From a virus: a stretch of 37,124 nucleotides of DNA. Position 1 is the first letter of the stretch; each line of letters starts with the position of its first letter. Under the pieces are notes generated by a model that worked only from the letters and a program-made list of their open reading frames with translations, had not been told where the DNA came from and searched no databases. Made by a program: the position numbers and the translations under genes. This document shows, piece by piece, positions 16,989 through 23,167 of this stretch. The DNA is taken from positions 277 through 37,400 of IMG/VR virus record IMGVR_UViG_3300030390_000743. One strand, 5' to 3'.

Positions 16989-17456
16989 CTATGCCTCGTT
17001 AATTGCTAATACTTTCTTGTCTGGGTTGTGTTCAATCTTCTGGACTCCATTTGCGTGTGCGTCTGCTGTGTTTTTATGCTCTAAGCTGGGGACTTCATCA
17101 CCCCATTTAATAGTTAACGTACTATCTCCTTTAGTTTCCACTACTTGCTTATCACCATATAACGCAATGAGTTTAGAAGCTACATACCTAATGTGGTGCA
17201 ACTTCTCCCGTATGATTTGAAATTGTTGCGGTGGTATATCTTCTCGATCTAATATCTCCATAGCTGTATCAAGCCAAGTCTGGGCTCCGGTCCGTCTGGC
17301 TTCAGTTATATCGTTAGCAAAGTCCTTATCTTCTCTAATCCATTTGTATATTGTCGATAGTCCAGGCATATTTTTTCCTTTGGCTATTCTGGTCAATGGA
17401 TGGCCGAGTTGCAACTGTTCTATTATTGCGTCTGAGTATTTGTCTAATTTCATCAT
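16989..17456 (-). CDS. terS: Terminase small subunit (155 aa)
   Basis: The N-terminal part is a helix-turn-helix: HPLTRIAKGKNMPGLSTIYK followed by WIREDKDFANDITEARR, the arrangement of many small terminases. A helical oligomerisation region follows (WLDTAMEILDREDIPPQQFQ, IIREKLHHIRYVASKLIAL), then a disordered acidic tail. It directly precedes the large subunit locus. Start: two adjacent ATGs at 17456/17453 with only an AAAACAA stretch upstream and no clear ribosome site. The start lies 122 nt inside the preceding frame, so it is probably translated by coupling or re-initiation. It should recognise the packaging site. Confidence 0.85.
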   Translation of the reverse strand: MMKLDKYSDAIIEQLQLGHPLTRIAKGKNMPGLSTIYKWIREDKDFANDITEARRTGAQTWLDTAMEILDREDIPPQQFQIIREKLHHIRYVASKLIALYGDKQVVETKGDSTLTIKWGDEVPSLEHKNTADAHANGVQKIEHNPDKKVLAINEA

Positions 17457-17661
17457 TTGTTTTATATTTCATTGAAACTAAATTTTTCAATGCCTTTATT
17501 TTACCCTCAATAGATTTTGGACCAGTACTTAATCCCGCATGATTTTTGCAACGATAATAGCCTGATTTCATCAAATTTCCTTTGGCTCTACATTGTACAG
17601 TATAATTACTAGCCCTTGTCATAGACTGACAAAATACCTTTTTACTTGCTCTACCTGGCAT
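17335..17661 (-). CDS. Small HGG/TGPK-type phage protein (108 aa), first gene of the late unit
   Basis: The pattern FCQSMTRASNYTVQCRAKGN, then GYYRCKNHAGLSTGPKSIEG and KIKALKNL, is common to short phage proteins next to terminase genes: a cysteine/histidine cluster (CQ..., QCR, CKNH) followed by a TGPKT-like basic motif. It may bind zinc and nucleic acid. The last ~40 residues are read from DNA that also encodes the N-terminus of the small terminase in another frame. It is the promoter-proximal gene of the leftward late unit. Confidence 0.7.
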   Translation of the reverse strand: MPGRASKKVFCQSMTRASNYTVQCRAKGNLMKSGYYRCKNHAGLSTGPKSIEGKIKALKNLVSMKYKTNDEIRQILRRNNRTVATRPSIDQNSQRKKYAWTIDNIQMD

Positions 17662-17690
17662 GTGATCAATTAAATCGTAATGATTTGCTA

Positions 17691-17732
17691 ATTATATCTA
17701 AATTAATAGGTTATTCGGGGCAAAATGTCTAA
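17691..17732 (-). promoter_or_regulatory. Leftward late promoter PL1
   Basis: Minus strand: -35 TAGACA (17731-17726), 17-bp spacer ending CCCCGAATAACC, -10 TATTAA (17708-17703), and a second TATAAT box at 17696-17691. The first gene starts at 17661. The 42-bp stretch is nearly identical to the one at 36598-36638 in front of the fibre gene. The CGAATA element in the spacer matches that of the divergent rightward promoter in position and sequence. Confidence 0.65.
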
Positions 17733-17768
17733 TATTATTTTATCCTTAAAATTAATTATAAATAATAC

Positions 17769-17801
17769 TTGCATGATCTGACCGAATAGGTCATATATAA
17801 T
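17769..17801 (+). promoter_or_regulatory. Rightward promoter PR1 with ACCGAATAGGT operator-like palindrome
   Basis: -35 TTGCAT (17769-17774), a 17-bp spacer, and -10 CATATA (17792-17797) overlapping a better TATAAT (17796-17801). The last 11 bases of the spacer, 17781-17791, form the inverted repeat ACC-GAATA-GGT. A bound protein here would block RNA polymerase. The downstream gene starts at 17830 after an AGAGGAT ribosome site. The shared element suggests joint control with the two leftward promoters. Confidence 0.6.
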
Positions 17802-17829
17802 ATATTAATTAACTAAGAGGATTAAAAAT

Positions 17830-18039
17830 ATGAATAAAGAGCAACCAAGAAGCCAAAATGTAATAGTTAAGGTTAAAAATGTTTTTGGGAATGATTTGAT
17901 CTATCCAGTAAATATTCAAGCTTTAAGATTTGCAGCTTTACTAAATAAAAAAACTTTTTCAGAAAGTCAACTCAGAGTTATCAATCAAATTCATCCAGAT
18001 ATAAATATTGAATGGTACGCCCAGGAGGTAAAAATATAA
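17830..18039 (+). CDS. Small conserved-type phage protein (69 aa)
   Basis: The segment IVKVKNVFGNDLIYPVNIQA, then FAALLNKKTFSESQLRVINQ, resembles a recurrent small phage protein with a KxVYGxxxxYP strand followed by a helix containing KTF. No function is known to me. It is the first gene after the rightward promoter, with ribosome site AAGAGGAT. Its stop overlaps the next start by one base. Confidence 0.75.
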   Translation: MNKEQPRSQNVIVKVKNVFGNDLIYPVNIQALRFAALLNKKTFSESQLRVINQIHPDINIEWYAQEVKI

Positions 18040-18158
18040 TGCTTATTTATTTATATGACAAATTCATAGCTTTTTATGAGCATGACTACACGCTACCAGG
18101 CATGCTAATCTTGGCTGTAATTTTATATCTAGCAAAACCTTACTTGATAGGAGTTTAA
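18039..18158 (+). CDS. Small membrane protein (39 aa)
   Basis: ATG at 18039 overlaps the upstream stop (TAATG) and follows a strong AGGAGGT. The N-terminus has LIYLYDKFIAFYEHDYTLP, then one hydrophobic helix GMLILAVILYLAKPYL. Single-pass membrane topology. Translational coupling and ribosome site support it. Function unknown. Confidence 0.68.
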   Translation: MLIYLYDKFIAFYEHDYTLPGMLILAVILYLAKPYLIGV

Positions 18159-18160
18159 AA

Positions 18161-18292
18161 ATGAGTAGCTTCACAATAACCCACTATTTGCTAGCAACTG
18201 TCATTTTATCGGGCCTGGGGCTGTTAGTGCTCCTAGCCCTTAGAGACATAGGCAAGCAAGCAATCAATTTAATTTTACAATGGAGGAAATAA
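18161..18292 (+). CDS. Small membrane protein (43 aa)
   Basis: Starts 2 nt after the previous stop, with TAGGAGTT upstream. A hydrophobic helix occupies residues ~10-27 (LLATVILSGLGLLVLLAL), followed by a basic amphipathic tail (RDIGKQAINLILQWRK). It ends in a ribosome site (TGGAGGAAA) for the next gene. A small inner-membrane protein of unknown role. Confidence 0.66.
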   Translation: MSSFTITHYLLATVILSGLGLLVLLALRDIGKQAINLILQWRK

Positions 18293-18295
18293 ATA

Positions 18296-18451
18296 ATGAA
18301 TATAGAAATATCAGAATATTTAAATGGATGTTTAACTTGTGATTACGTTAGTTATGAATGGTCGAAACATCCCATATCTAACGATTGTGTTTGTCCATCT
18401 TGTGAAAGTACTGATTATTATATAATTAAAGAAGATTTCGGGGAGTTATAA
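18296..18451 (+). CDS. Small zinc-ribbon protein (51 aa)
   Basis: Two cysteine pairs, CLTC at residues 12-15 and CVCPSC at 31-36, make a four-cysteine zinc ribbon or rubredoxin-like knuckle in a protein of 51 residues. It follows TGGAGGAAAT at correct spacing. Such mini zinc proteins in early phage regions often modulate host proteins or bind nucleic acid; nothing more specific can be said. Confidence 0.68.
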   Translation: MNIEISEYLNGCLTCDYVSYEWSKHPISNDCVCPSCESTDYYIIKEDFGEL

Positions 18452-18452
18452 A

Positions 18453-18671
18453 ATGCAATACAACAACTATAATAGAAAAACATTAATAAAAATAATTAAA
18501 AAAAGAGAGGGTTCAGATTATCGTTTTTTATTTGATGAATGTTTTAACTTGTTGCAATCTATTGTGGCTAATGAACAAAAAAAAAGAAATTATGATTATG
18601 ACGAATGCTTTGCTGATTTTAACGACTGTGTTAACAAAGCAGATTGGACACAAGATTTAATAAAAAAATGA
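18453..18671 (+). CDS. Hypothetical protein (72 aa)
   Basis: A soluble helical protein with a basic N-terminus (NRKTLIKIIKKREGSDYRFL) and an acidic C-terminal half (YDYDECFADFNDCVNKADWT). Three of its cysteines are spaced irregularly, so zinc binding is not obvious. It begins 1 nt after the zinc-ribbon gene stop, with CGGGGAG as ribosome site. No family recognised. Confidence 0.65.
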   Translation: MQYNNYNRKTLIKIIKKREGSDYRFLFDECFNLLQSIVANEQKKRNYDYDECFADFNDCVNKADWTQDLIKK

Positions 18672-18694
18672 TGAAGATAAATAGTCTTTAACTT

Positions 18695-18746
18695 ATACCG
18701 TCAATTTATATTGGCGGTATTAGATACAGACAATAAAGTATGTATC
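18695..18746 (+). promoter_or_regulatory. Twin inverted repeats in an intergenic leader
   Basis: The first hairpin, 18695-18720, is ATACCGTCAA-TTTATA-TTGGCGGTAT: a 10-bp stem with one G-U pair and a six-base loop. The second, 18723-18746, is GATACA-N12-TGTATC. Neither is followed by a U-run, so this is not a classic terminator. The pair stands 22 nt before the next gene's ATG and could be an RNA processing or control element, or a protein-binding site. Confidence 0.45.
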
Positions 18747-18768
18747 AATTTAATAGGAGTATAAAACA

Positions 18769-18897
18769 ATGAAAAATAAAACAATTTGGGAACTTAAAAA
18801 CATGGTTAAGGCTTTAAGTATGTTAGAGCTTTTAAATACACAAGAAGAAAATAAAAGACTACAAGAAGCAAAACAAGAATTAAAAAATAGAAAATAA
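18769..18897 (+). CDS. Small coiled-coil protein (42 aa)
   Basis: ATG at 18769 follows AATAGGAGTAT. The 42 residues form one charged helix: TIWELKNMVKALSMLELLNT, then QEENKRLQEAKQELKNRK, with leucines at heptad-like spacing. It may dimerise. Stop at 18897, 19 nt before the next gene. Unknown function. Confidence 0.6.
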   Translation: MKNKTIWELKNMVKALSMLELLNTQEENKRLQEAKQELKNRK

Positions 18898-18916
18898 ATA
18901 AAGGGGTATAAACACA

Positions 18917-19312
18917 ATGAATAAGAAACAACTTGAAAGATTAACAGAACTAGATCTTAGAGCTAGAAATTGCGAACATTTTACAAGTCACGTAATACAA
19001 GAACATAATGAACTGGAGTTCTTACGCAATAAAGAAAATGTAGACATGAGATTAACAGGCAAGAATAAATATTATAATGCGTATCAATGCTATGATTTCT
19101 TAACACACATTAAAACTACTGGATATAACAGATATAAAGCTAATGACATTGAAAGCGTTTATATTACTAGTTCCCCTTATTATGGGGCTAAGGTTTCAGC
19201 TCGTTTAAATTCTGGCGGTGTTGCTGACTTAAAAACTTTTAATGAGAATAAGGAATTATTAAACTTCATTATCGGATTTAATGAAGCTTTATATCAATTT
19301 CTAATTAATTAA
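18917..19312 (+). CDS. Hypothetical protein (131 aa)
   Basis: A soluble protein starting KKQLERLTELDLRARNCEHF. The middle has a possible beta sheet (NDIESVYITSSPYYGAKVSA) and the end a helix (LLNFIIGFNEALYQFLIN). AAAGGGGTAT precedes the ATG. No catalytic pattern or known family. It belongs to the rightward small-gene unit. Confidence 0.7.
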   Translation: MNKKQLERLTELDLRARNCEHFTSHVIQEHNELEFLRNKENVDMRLTGKNKYYNAYQCYDFLTHIKTTGYNRYKANDIESVYITSSPYYGAKVSARLNSGGVADLKTFNENKELLNFIIGFNEALYQFLIN

Positions 19313-19329
19313 ATAAAGGAGCATTAAAA

Positions 19330-19533
19330 ATGCAAAATAAAATAATGGCTAAGTACAGAGTACAAGGAAAATATACTTATACAGTTTTTAAAATAGTAGA
19401 GGCTATTAATAAAGAACAAGCAACATCTATTGCTTTAGATGATGAACCTTTAGCTACTTGGGATTCTATAGAACAAGATAGTTATTCTGAATTTATTGAG
19501 AGTGCAACTAAGGAGATAAACAAAGGAGAATAA
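19330..19533 (+). CDS. Hypothetical protein (67 aa)
   Basis: The strand-helix start MAKYRVQGKYTYTVFKIVEA and NKEQATSIALDDEPLATWDS resemble small phage or bacterial proteins in which a conserved YRV strand is followed by an EA-containing helix. A second in-frame ATG exists at residue 6. TAAAGGAGCAT sits before the first ATG at good spacing, so I keep the longer form. Function unknown. Confidence 0.68.
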   Translation: MQNKIMAKYRVQGKYTYTVFKIVEAINKEQATSIALDDEPLATWDSIEQDSYSEFIESATKEINKGE

Positions 19534-19535
19534 AA

Positions 19536-19883
19536 ATGGATTTTCAATTATGCTTAGTTGCTTATAGTGGTGATAAGGCTGCTGGTGGCTTATGTGATAA
19601 AAACACAGTTTATTTATTTAATAATAAATATAAAAAATACGTTGATGATTTTTTAAAAGCTCAATTAAATTTTAATTTATATTCTTTAGATTATGATTTC
19701 CCAAACGGTTATAAAAAATATTATAACAAATGCGAACGTACTTTTTTTACGCTACGCAATTTAGGAATTTTTATTGATAAATGGGATTTTAGAACTCAAT
19801 GGAGTATGCAAATATATACCGAGTTAACAGAATTAGAAATGTTTAAGCCTTATGAGGTTGTCAATAATACTAATTCAACCTAG
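19536..19883 (+). CDS. Hypothetical protein, last gene of the rightward small-gene unit (115 aa)
   Basis: An aromatic-rich soluble protein (YKKYVDDFLKAQLNFNLYSL, KKYYNKCERTFFTLRNLGIF). AAAGGAGAAT precedes the ATG, 2 nt after the upstream stop. Its 3' end overlaps the convergent gene by 14 bases, and there is no room for a conventional terminator. No family recognised. Confidence 0.68.
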   Translation: MDFQLCLVAYSGDKAAGGLCDKNTVYLFNNKYKKYVDDFLKAQLNFNLYSLDYDFPNGYKKYYNKCERTFFTLRNLGIFIDKWDFRTQWSMQIYTELTELEMFKPYEVVNNTNST

Positions 19884-20277
19884 GCAGTTTGTCCATGAGT
19901 TCCCCACTAATTACAATACGCATCCTCAGCATCCTTATAGCTTCTAAATAACGCTTTTTTGCTGTCTGTCGGCTACAATGAAGAATATTCTTGCCGATCC
20001 AATGCCAAGGTGCTCCAACCGTACGGGCCCAAACCATTTTGCGTTCTTCAACACTTAACAAAGGATTAAGATAAAATAAACAGTATTCATATATAGCTAT
20101 CTCATTGCTAGTTGCGGTAATTCTGACTGGCTTTTTGTCCCAGGCTCTATGCTCCGATTTATCGGCCACGACCTCAAAATGCATGGTTTTCATACCAGTT
20201 TTATAAGTGCTGGGCAGTTTCTTATCAGTATCTTGAGCAATTTGGAATAGATCAATAATTTGTTCTGGCCTAATCAT
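19870..20277 (-). CDS. DUF6362-like helix-turn-helix protein (135 aa)
   Basis: The C-terminal half reads NPLLSVEERKMVWARTVGAP, then WHWIGKNILHCSRQTAKKRY. The R-lvWaR-gxPWxxIxxxxxxSRxTAxxRy pattern is that of small phage proteins called DUF6362, with a helix-turn-helix at ~95-125. I choose ATG at 20277, which has GGAAG five bases upstream, over a TTG 12 bases earlier. It ends the leftward early unit. Likely a DNA-binding regulator or a terminase/recombination accessory; the function is not established. Confidence 0.72.
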   Translation of the reverse strand: MIRPEQIIDLFQIAQDTDKKLPSTYKTGMKTMHFEVVADKSEHRAWDKKPVRITATSNEIAIYEYCLFYLNPLLSVEERKMVWARTVGAPWHWIGKNILHCSRQTAKKRYLEAIRMLRMRIVISGELMDKLPRLN

Positions 20278-20362
20278 GCTGACTTCCAATAAGCTAATTT
20301 ACAAAAGACAAAATTTACGAAAATGAAAGATTTTGTTAATGCTACAAGACTGAGCAAGGACC

Positions 20363-20926
20363 TCATGCTTTGACCTTTCCCAGTTGTGGCAAATCAGAAG
20401 GCCACTCTAAAGTCCCATCAAGCAAGTTGTTCCAAAACTCAGCCTTAACTTCCTTATCCATACCACTAAAAAATTTATTGACCTTATCTTGCTCGGCTTT
20501 TTTTAGTTGTGTGCCAGCATTGATTTCTTTGACCTTAGTTTTGTAGTTTGCTTTTAGGTTCTTGCCAAGGTGTTGGGTAAGATAAGACAAATTTGTCCTC
20601 TTCTTAGTAGTCTTATAAGTATTAGATTTATTATATAGATTACTAGGTCTTCTAATAGTGGCCAAATCTGACGTTTCTTTATGCAGCAACCCTAAATGGA
20701 CCGAATAATCACAACTACTCCGCAGTCGTTTTCTTGATATATAATTATGTGCGGATAGCTCTTTAATGCAACGCACTATGGTTCTTTTACTTAAACCTAA
20801 ATCTTTGGCCATGGTAGCTTGCCGACAATACACTCGTTTATGCCTAGCCATAAATTCTTCCAGGTATAAGTAAACGATCTTAGCTTGTGGTGATACATCG
20901 GCTCTGATGAACTTGCCCCAGCTCAT
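20363..20926 (-). CDS. Winged-helix protein, probable replication initiator or transcriptional regulator (187 aa)
   Basis: ATG at 20926 overlaps the upstream stop as ATGA, which decides the start against a longer TTG version. Residues ~1-95 are a winged helix: AKIVYLYLEEFMARHKRVYC, RQATMAKDLGLSKRTIVRCI, KELSAHNYISRKRLRS. This is the HTH_36-type domain of phage and plasmid replication proteins. The C-terminal half is basic, then acidic, with no helicase or polymerase motif. With no phage polymerase in the genome, it is the best candidate for origin recognition and loading host replisome proteins, though an ordinary regulator is possible. Confidence 0.7.
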   Translation of the reverse strand: MSWGKFIRADVSPQAKIVYLYLEEFMARHKRVYCRQATMAKDLGLSKRTIVRCIKELSAHNYISRKRLRSSCDYSVHLGLLHKETSDLATIRRPSNLYNKSNTYKTTKKRTNLSYLTQHLGKNLKANYKTKVKEINAGTQLKKAEQDKVNKFFSGMDKEVKAEFWNNLLDGTLEWPSDLPQLGKVKA

Positions 20927-21108
20927 ACTAAAAATATTCTCCACAACCACGATCTTATGATTGATATGCAAGTAAATATTAGTGATATGCCGATGGTGTC
21001 ACTTATGCTTGGATACAGCCCAAACCAAGGAAAGATATGCACCTGAATTAGCATGGCTATGATAAAGCCACTACCAACATCGATACAGCTATGCTTAAAA
21101 TTTTTCAT
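20923..21108 (-). CDS. DUF7220-like two-helix membrane protein (61 aa)
   Basis: The start at 21108 overlaps the preceding stop (ATGA), and its own stop overlaps the next ATG the same way. The protein begins KNFKHSCIDVGSGFIIAML and continues QVHIFPWFGLYPSISDTIGI and FTCISIIRSWLWRIFLV. It has two membrane helices with a central FPWFG turn and a C-terminal RSW-RR-like end. This is the DUF7220 pattern seen in phages. Function unknown; its place in a chained early operon is notable. Confidence 0.78.
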   Translation of the reverse strand: MKNFKHSCIDVGSGFIIAMLIQVHIFPWFGLYPSISDTIGISLIFTCISIIRSWLWRIFLV

Positions 21109-21911
21109 ACTCCACACATGCCTTGGCAGTCGTTTTCAAATAAATTGTATTGGTCATCTTTTTTCTCAAAGTCTATTTCGTCAATAGGTTTGCAAGAACG
21201 ATGTAAAAATATTTCATCCTCTGGTCGTTTTGTGCCATGCCGAATTGCCTTATCTAGTTCGACAACCTCATCCCATTCAGCTTTATTTTGTTTAATATGT
21301 AGCCATTCTTCGTTGCTGTGAAACGGACAAAAGGTACACGCAGATCGTGGTGGCTTTGGATATCCGTAGTTTTCCATCCAGTTTATGCAGTCCTGTCTAC
21401 GCATTTTAAGATCAACCAATGGATAAACATTTTTGATATATTTAACTTGATTGGTACGCATCCTAGTCACTTCATCGTAAGAAATACCCATGTACATCTC
21501 AACTTCAGTACCCTTTTTTACATGCTGGTATCTTTTTAAGCCCAGTAAATCTCTGACCTTTTTATTGACTGGTAATATCTTATATTCCGAAGTGCATTGC
21601 CTACGCAACAACCCCTTTTTTTGCGTTTCAGCATTTACAGTATATACAGGTATAGTCACATACTTGTATTTGCCAATTCCAGTAGCAGCATCAATCGTTT
21701 CTTGTCTTAAATTGCCTTTGCTGACTATGTGTACAGGAAATGATAATTTAGTTTTTAACCACTCTAACCAATCCATCACGGCTTTAGGCTCTGACATTGT
21801 ATCGGAAAATATACATGCGTCAGGTTTTTGCACTTCACCACGTTCCATCATTAAAGCTAATGTGCTACTTTGTACACCAGCACCTAAACTTAGTATTCTT
21901 AGATCAGCCAT
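21105..21911 (-). CDS. PP-loop ATPase / PAPS-reductase-like enzyme (268 aa)
   Basis: ATG at 21911 overlaps the upstream stop (TAATG), so the longer frame is rejected. The PP-loop SLGAGVQSST at residues 8-17 binds ATP pyrophosphate. IFSDTMSEPKAVMDWLEWL follows, as in PAPS reductases and N-type ATP pyrophosphatases. Later come RRQCTSEYKILPVNKKVRDL and ACTFCPFHSNEEW, cysteines that could bind metal. The family adenylates a substrate and in various members reduces sulfate, thiolates RNA or modifies DNA. In phages its substrate is generally unknown. No dedicated partner such as DndB, DndD or DndE lies nearby. A role in DNA modification or sulfur/nucleotide metabolism is inference. Confidence 0.85.
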   Translation of the reverse strand: MADLRILSLGAGVQSSTLALMMERGEVQKPDACIFSDTMSEPKAVMDWLEWLKTKLSFPVHIVSKGNLRQETIDAATGIGKYKYVTIPVYTVNAETQKKGLLRRQCTSEYKILPVNKKVRDLLGLKRYQHVKKGTEVEMYMGISYDEVTRMRTNQVKYIKNVYPLVDLKMRRQDCINWMENYGYPKPPRSACTFCPFHSNEEWLHIKQNKAEWDEVVELDKAIRHGTKRPEDEIFLHRSCKPIDEIDFEKKDDQYNLFENDCQGMCGV

Positions 21912-22402
21912 TATTGGATTATTTCGATTGGAGTAAGTGACAAAATTGGCACCGCATAAAATGGTGGCCGATTGCCGATTTGACGTTGCCATTCTTTTTG
22001 TTTGCCATCAGCACCCTTAATATAACCAACAACTTCATAACGGGTTAGGCTATGACACAACACCAGGATGTAATAATAATTGTCCTCCATATTATCACGA
22101 ATGATTAAATAATTTTCTTGTTTTGATGCATCTATAGTTTTGTGCATCTGACATTTAACTTCGTAATGCGGTTCAATATCAGGGGCCTTAAAAGTATTTA
22201 CAGAATGGCTATAATATCGTTTTAAAGCACTCGCACAGGCCATTTCCGATGCTCCCGATACTACCTGCCAGCCAACATCATTTACGGGGTTAAAAACAGC
22301 TCCGTATGCGTCTTTATGTTCTAAAGCAATCGACTGACTTTTACGCAATATACCCGTAGAAGCTGCGGCAAAAAATTCATACCATTTTAGATCAACTATC
22401 AT
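21911..22402 (-). CDS. PD-(D/E)XK-like phage protein (163 aa)
   Basis: Residues 75-83 hold a D-N5-EVK arrangement (Asp75, Glu81, Lys83), with Glu53 in the preceding helix GASEMACASALKRYY, the layout of a PD-(D/E)XK nuclease core. The second half, LIIRDNMEDNYYYILVLCHS followed by GYIKGADGKQKEWQRQIGNR-PPFY, follows a very common phage hypothetical pattern ending G-RPP-YFVP. Whether it cuts DNA is not shown. It precedes the PP-loop gene with a one-base overlap, so the two are made together. Confidence 0.72.
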   Translation of the reverse strand: MIVDLKWYEFFAAASTGILRKSQSIALEHKDAYGAVFNPVNDVGWQVVSGASEMACASALKRYYSHSVNTFKAPDIEPHYEVKCQMHKTIDASKQENYLIIRDNMEDNYYYILVLCHSLTRYEVVGYIKGADGKQKEWQRQIGNRPPFYAVPILSLTPIEIIQ

Positions 22403-22421
22403 CTACCAACCAAACTCATCA

Positions 22422-22706
22422 TCAGGATCCATTTTTACCCTCACTTAATTCTATAATTTTTTGGCACCAATCTTTCGGTATAGCTATAGCCCGACCACTG
22501 GTACAGTCACTACAAAAATCTGAGCTTAAAACTATATGCTTATCATCCTCGGTGACGATCCAACCAACTGATACGACTTGCTCGACTTGAGCTGCCTGGA
22601 TTTTTTTTAAATCGTGCCAACCATTGTCAAAATCCATGGCATCGGTCCACTCTACTAAAACTAATTTAAATTTATCTTTAGTAAACTTATCCTTCTTGCT
22701 TACCAT
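22422..22706 (-). CDS. Hypothetical phage protein (94 aa)
   Basis: A beta-rich segment (FKLVLVEWTDAMDFDNGWHD, then VVSVGWIVTEDDKHIVLSSD) is followed by AIAIPKDWCQKIIELS. The pattern WxD followed by VGW and an IPK-I-L end is widespread among short phage hypotheticals in early operons. A CSDC pair near residue 69 may be fortuitous. It overlaps the Cro-like gene by 20 nt. No known function. Confidence 0.75.
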   Translation of the reverse strand: MVSKKDKFTKDKFKLVLVEWTDAMDFDNGWHDLKKIQAAQVEQVVSVGWIVTEDDKHIVLSSDFCSDCTSGRAIAIPKDWCQKIIELSEGKNGS

Positions 22707-22908
22707 GTGCTTCTTCCCATTGTTTTACAAAATCATTTGCAGTCACCACACCTTCAGTAAGTTTTTCAATTTTGATTAAACTTTGTGGAGTTGGAAACCG
22801 TTTACTCTTAGTCCATCTTGTGACCGTAGTGGGGGTTGCATTGCCTAATCTTTTAGACAATTCTCGTTTTGAAATATTAGTTAAATTACACCATTTTTCT
22901 AAGTACAT
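22687..22908 (-). CDS. Cro-like helix-turn-helix regulator (73 aa)
   Basis: The HTH reads SKRELSKRLGNATPTTVTRW, followed by PTPQSLIKIEKLTEGVVTAN-DF, the typical end of Cro/YdaS-type domains (I-K-TGG-V-P-DF). There is no dimerisation or peptidase extension, so this is a Cro-sized repressor, not a LexA-cleavable CI. No ribosome site precedes the ATG at 22908. It lies at the head of the leftward early unit, next to the divergent region with ACC-N5-GGT sites, its likely operators. Confidence 0.88.
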   Translation of the reverse strand: MYLEKWCNLTNISKRELSKRLGNATPTTVTRWTKSKRFPTPQSLIKIEKLTEGVVTANDFVKQWEEAHGKQEG

Positions 22909-23167
22909 GATTTACATATTAAAATATAACCAAAAAGATCATATATTAAACATGACTTAAACTTCATTTAAAAATTTAAAACCTTATAATAAACCAAAAA
23001 GGTAATAAATATATTAATTGCTGTGTCATTAAATATCATAGAAACTGCGATATATTATGGTACTTATTATCAATTATACAAAAATTTATATATTTTATTA
23101 ATGTTTTTATAAGTCATATTTAACTTTATTATTGACAAAGTATAACCAAATCATCTAATTTTGTTTT
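22909..23167. promoter_or_regulatory. Divergent early control region with operator-like repeats
   Basis: No gene is visible in these 259 bp, the most AT-rich part of the window. Sites: ACCAAAAAGAT at 22929-22939, the inverted repeat ACC-AAAAA-GGT at 22993-23003, and a weaker ACCAAATCATC at 23145-23155. A good -35 TTGACA lies at 23132-23137 with -10 TAATTT at 23156-23161 for the rightward genes, and the third site falls in its spacer. Leftward -10-like TATATT/TAATAT boxes stand close to 22908. This looks like a compact two-way switch. Confidence 0.6.
23132..23161 (+). promoter_or_regulatory. Rightward recombination-operon promoter, possibly leaderless
   Basis: TTGACA (23132-23137), an 18-bp spacer, and TAATTT (23156-23161). 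Transcription would begin about seven bases later, at or next to the A of the ATG at 23168. There is no Shine-Dalgarno sequence before this ATG, whereas the next gene has AAAAGGAGCATT. A leaderless transcript is therefore likely if this promoter is the main one. Confidence 0.5.

Noticed and set aside
20278-20362. ACAAAAT/ATTTTGT inverted repeat as a terminator
   Set aside because: The stem is only AT pairs with a long loop and no clear T-run, so it is too weak to call.
21912-21992. N-terminal extension of the PP-loop enzyme
   Set aside because: The extension overlaps the upstream gene, and the PP-loop begins right after the ATG at 21911, which is coupled to the upstream stop.
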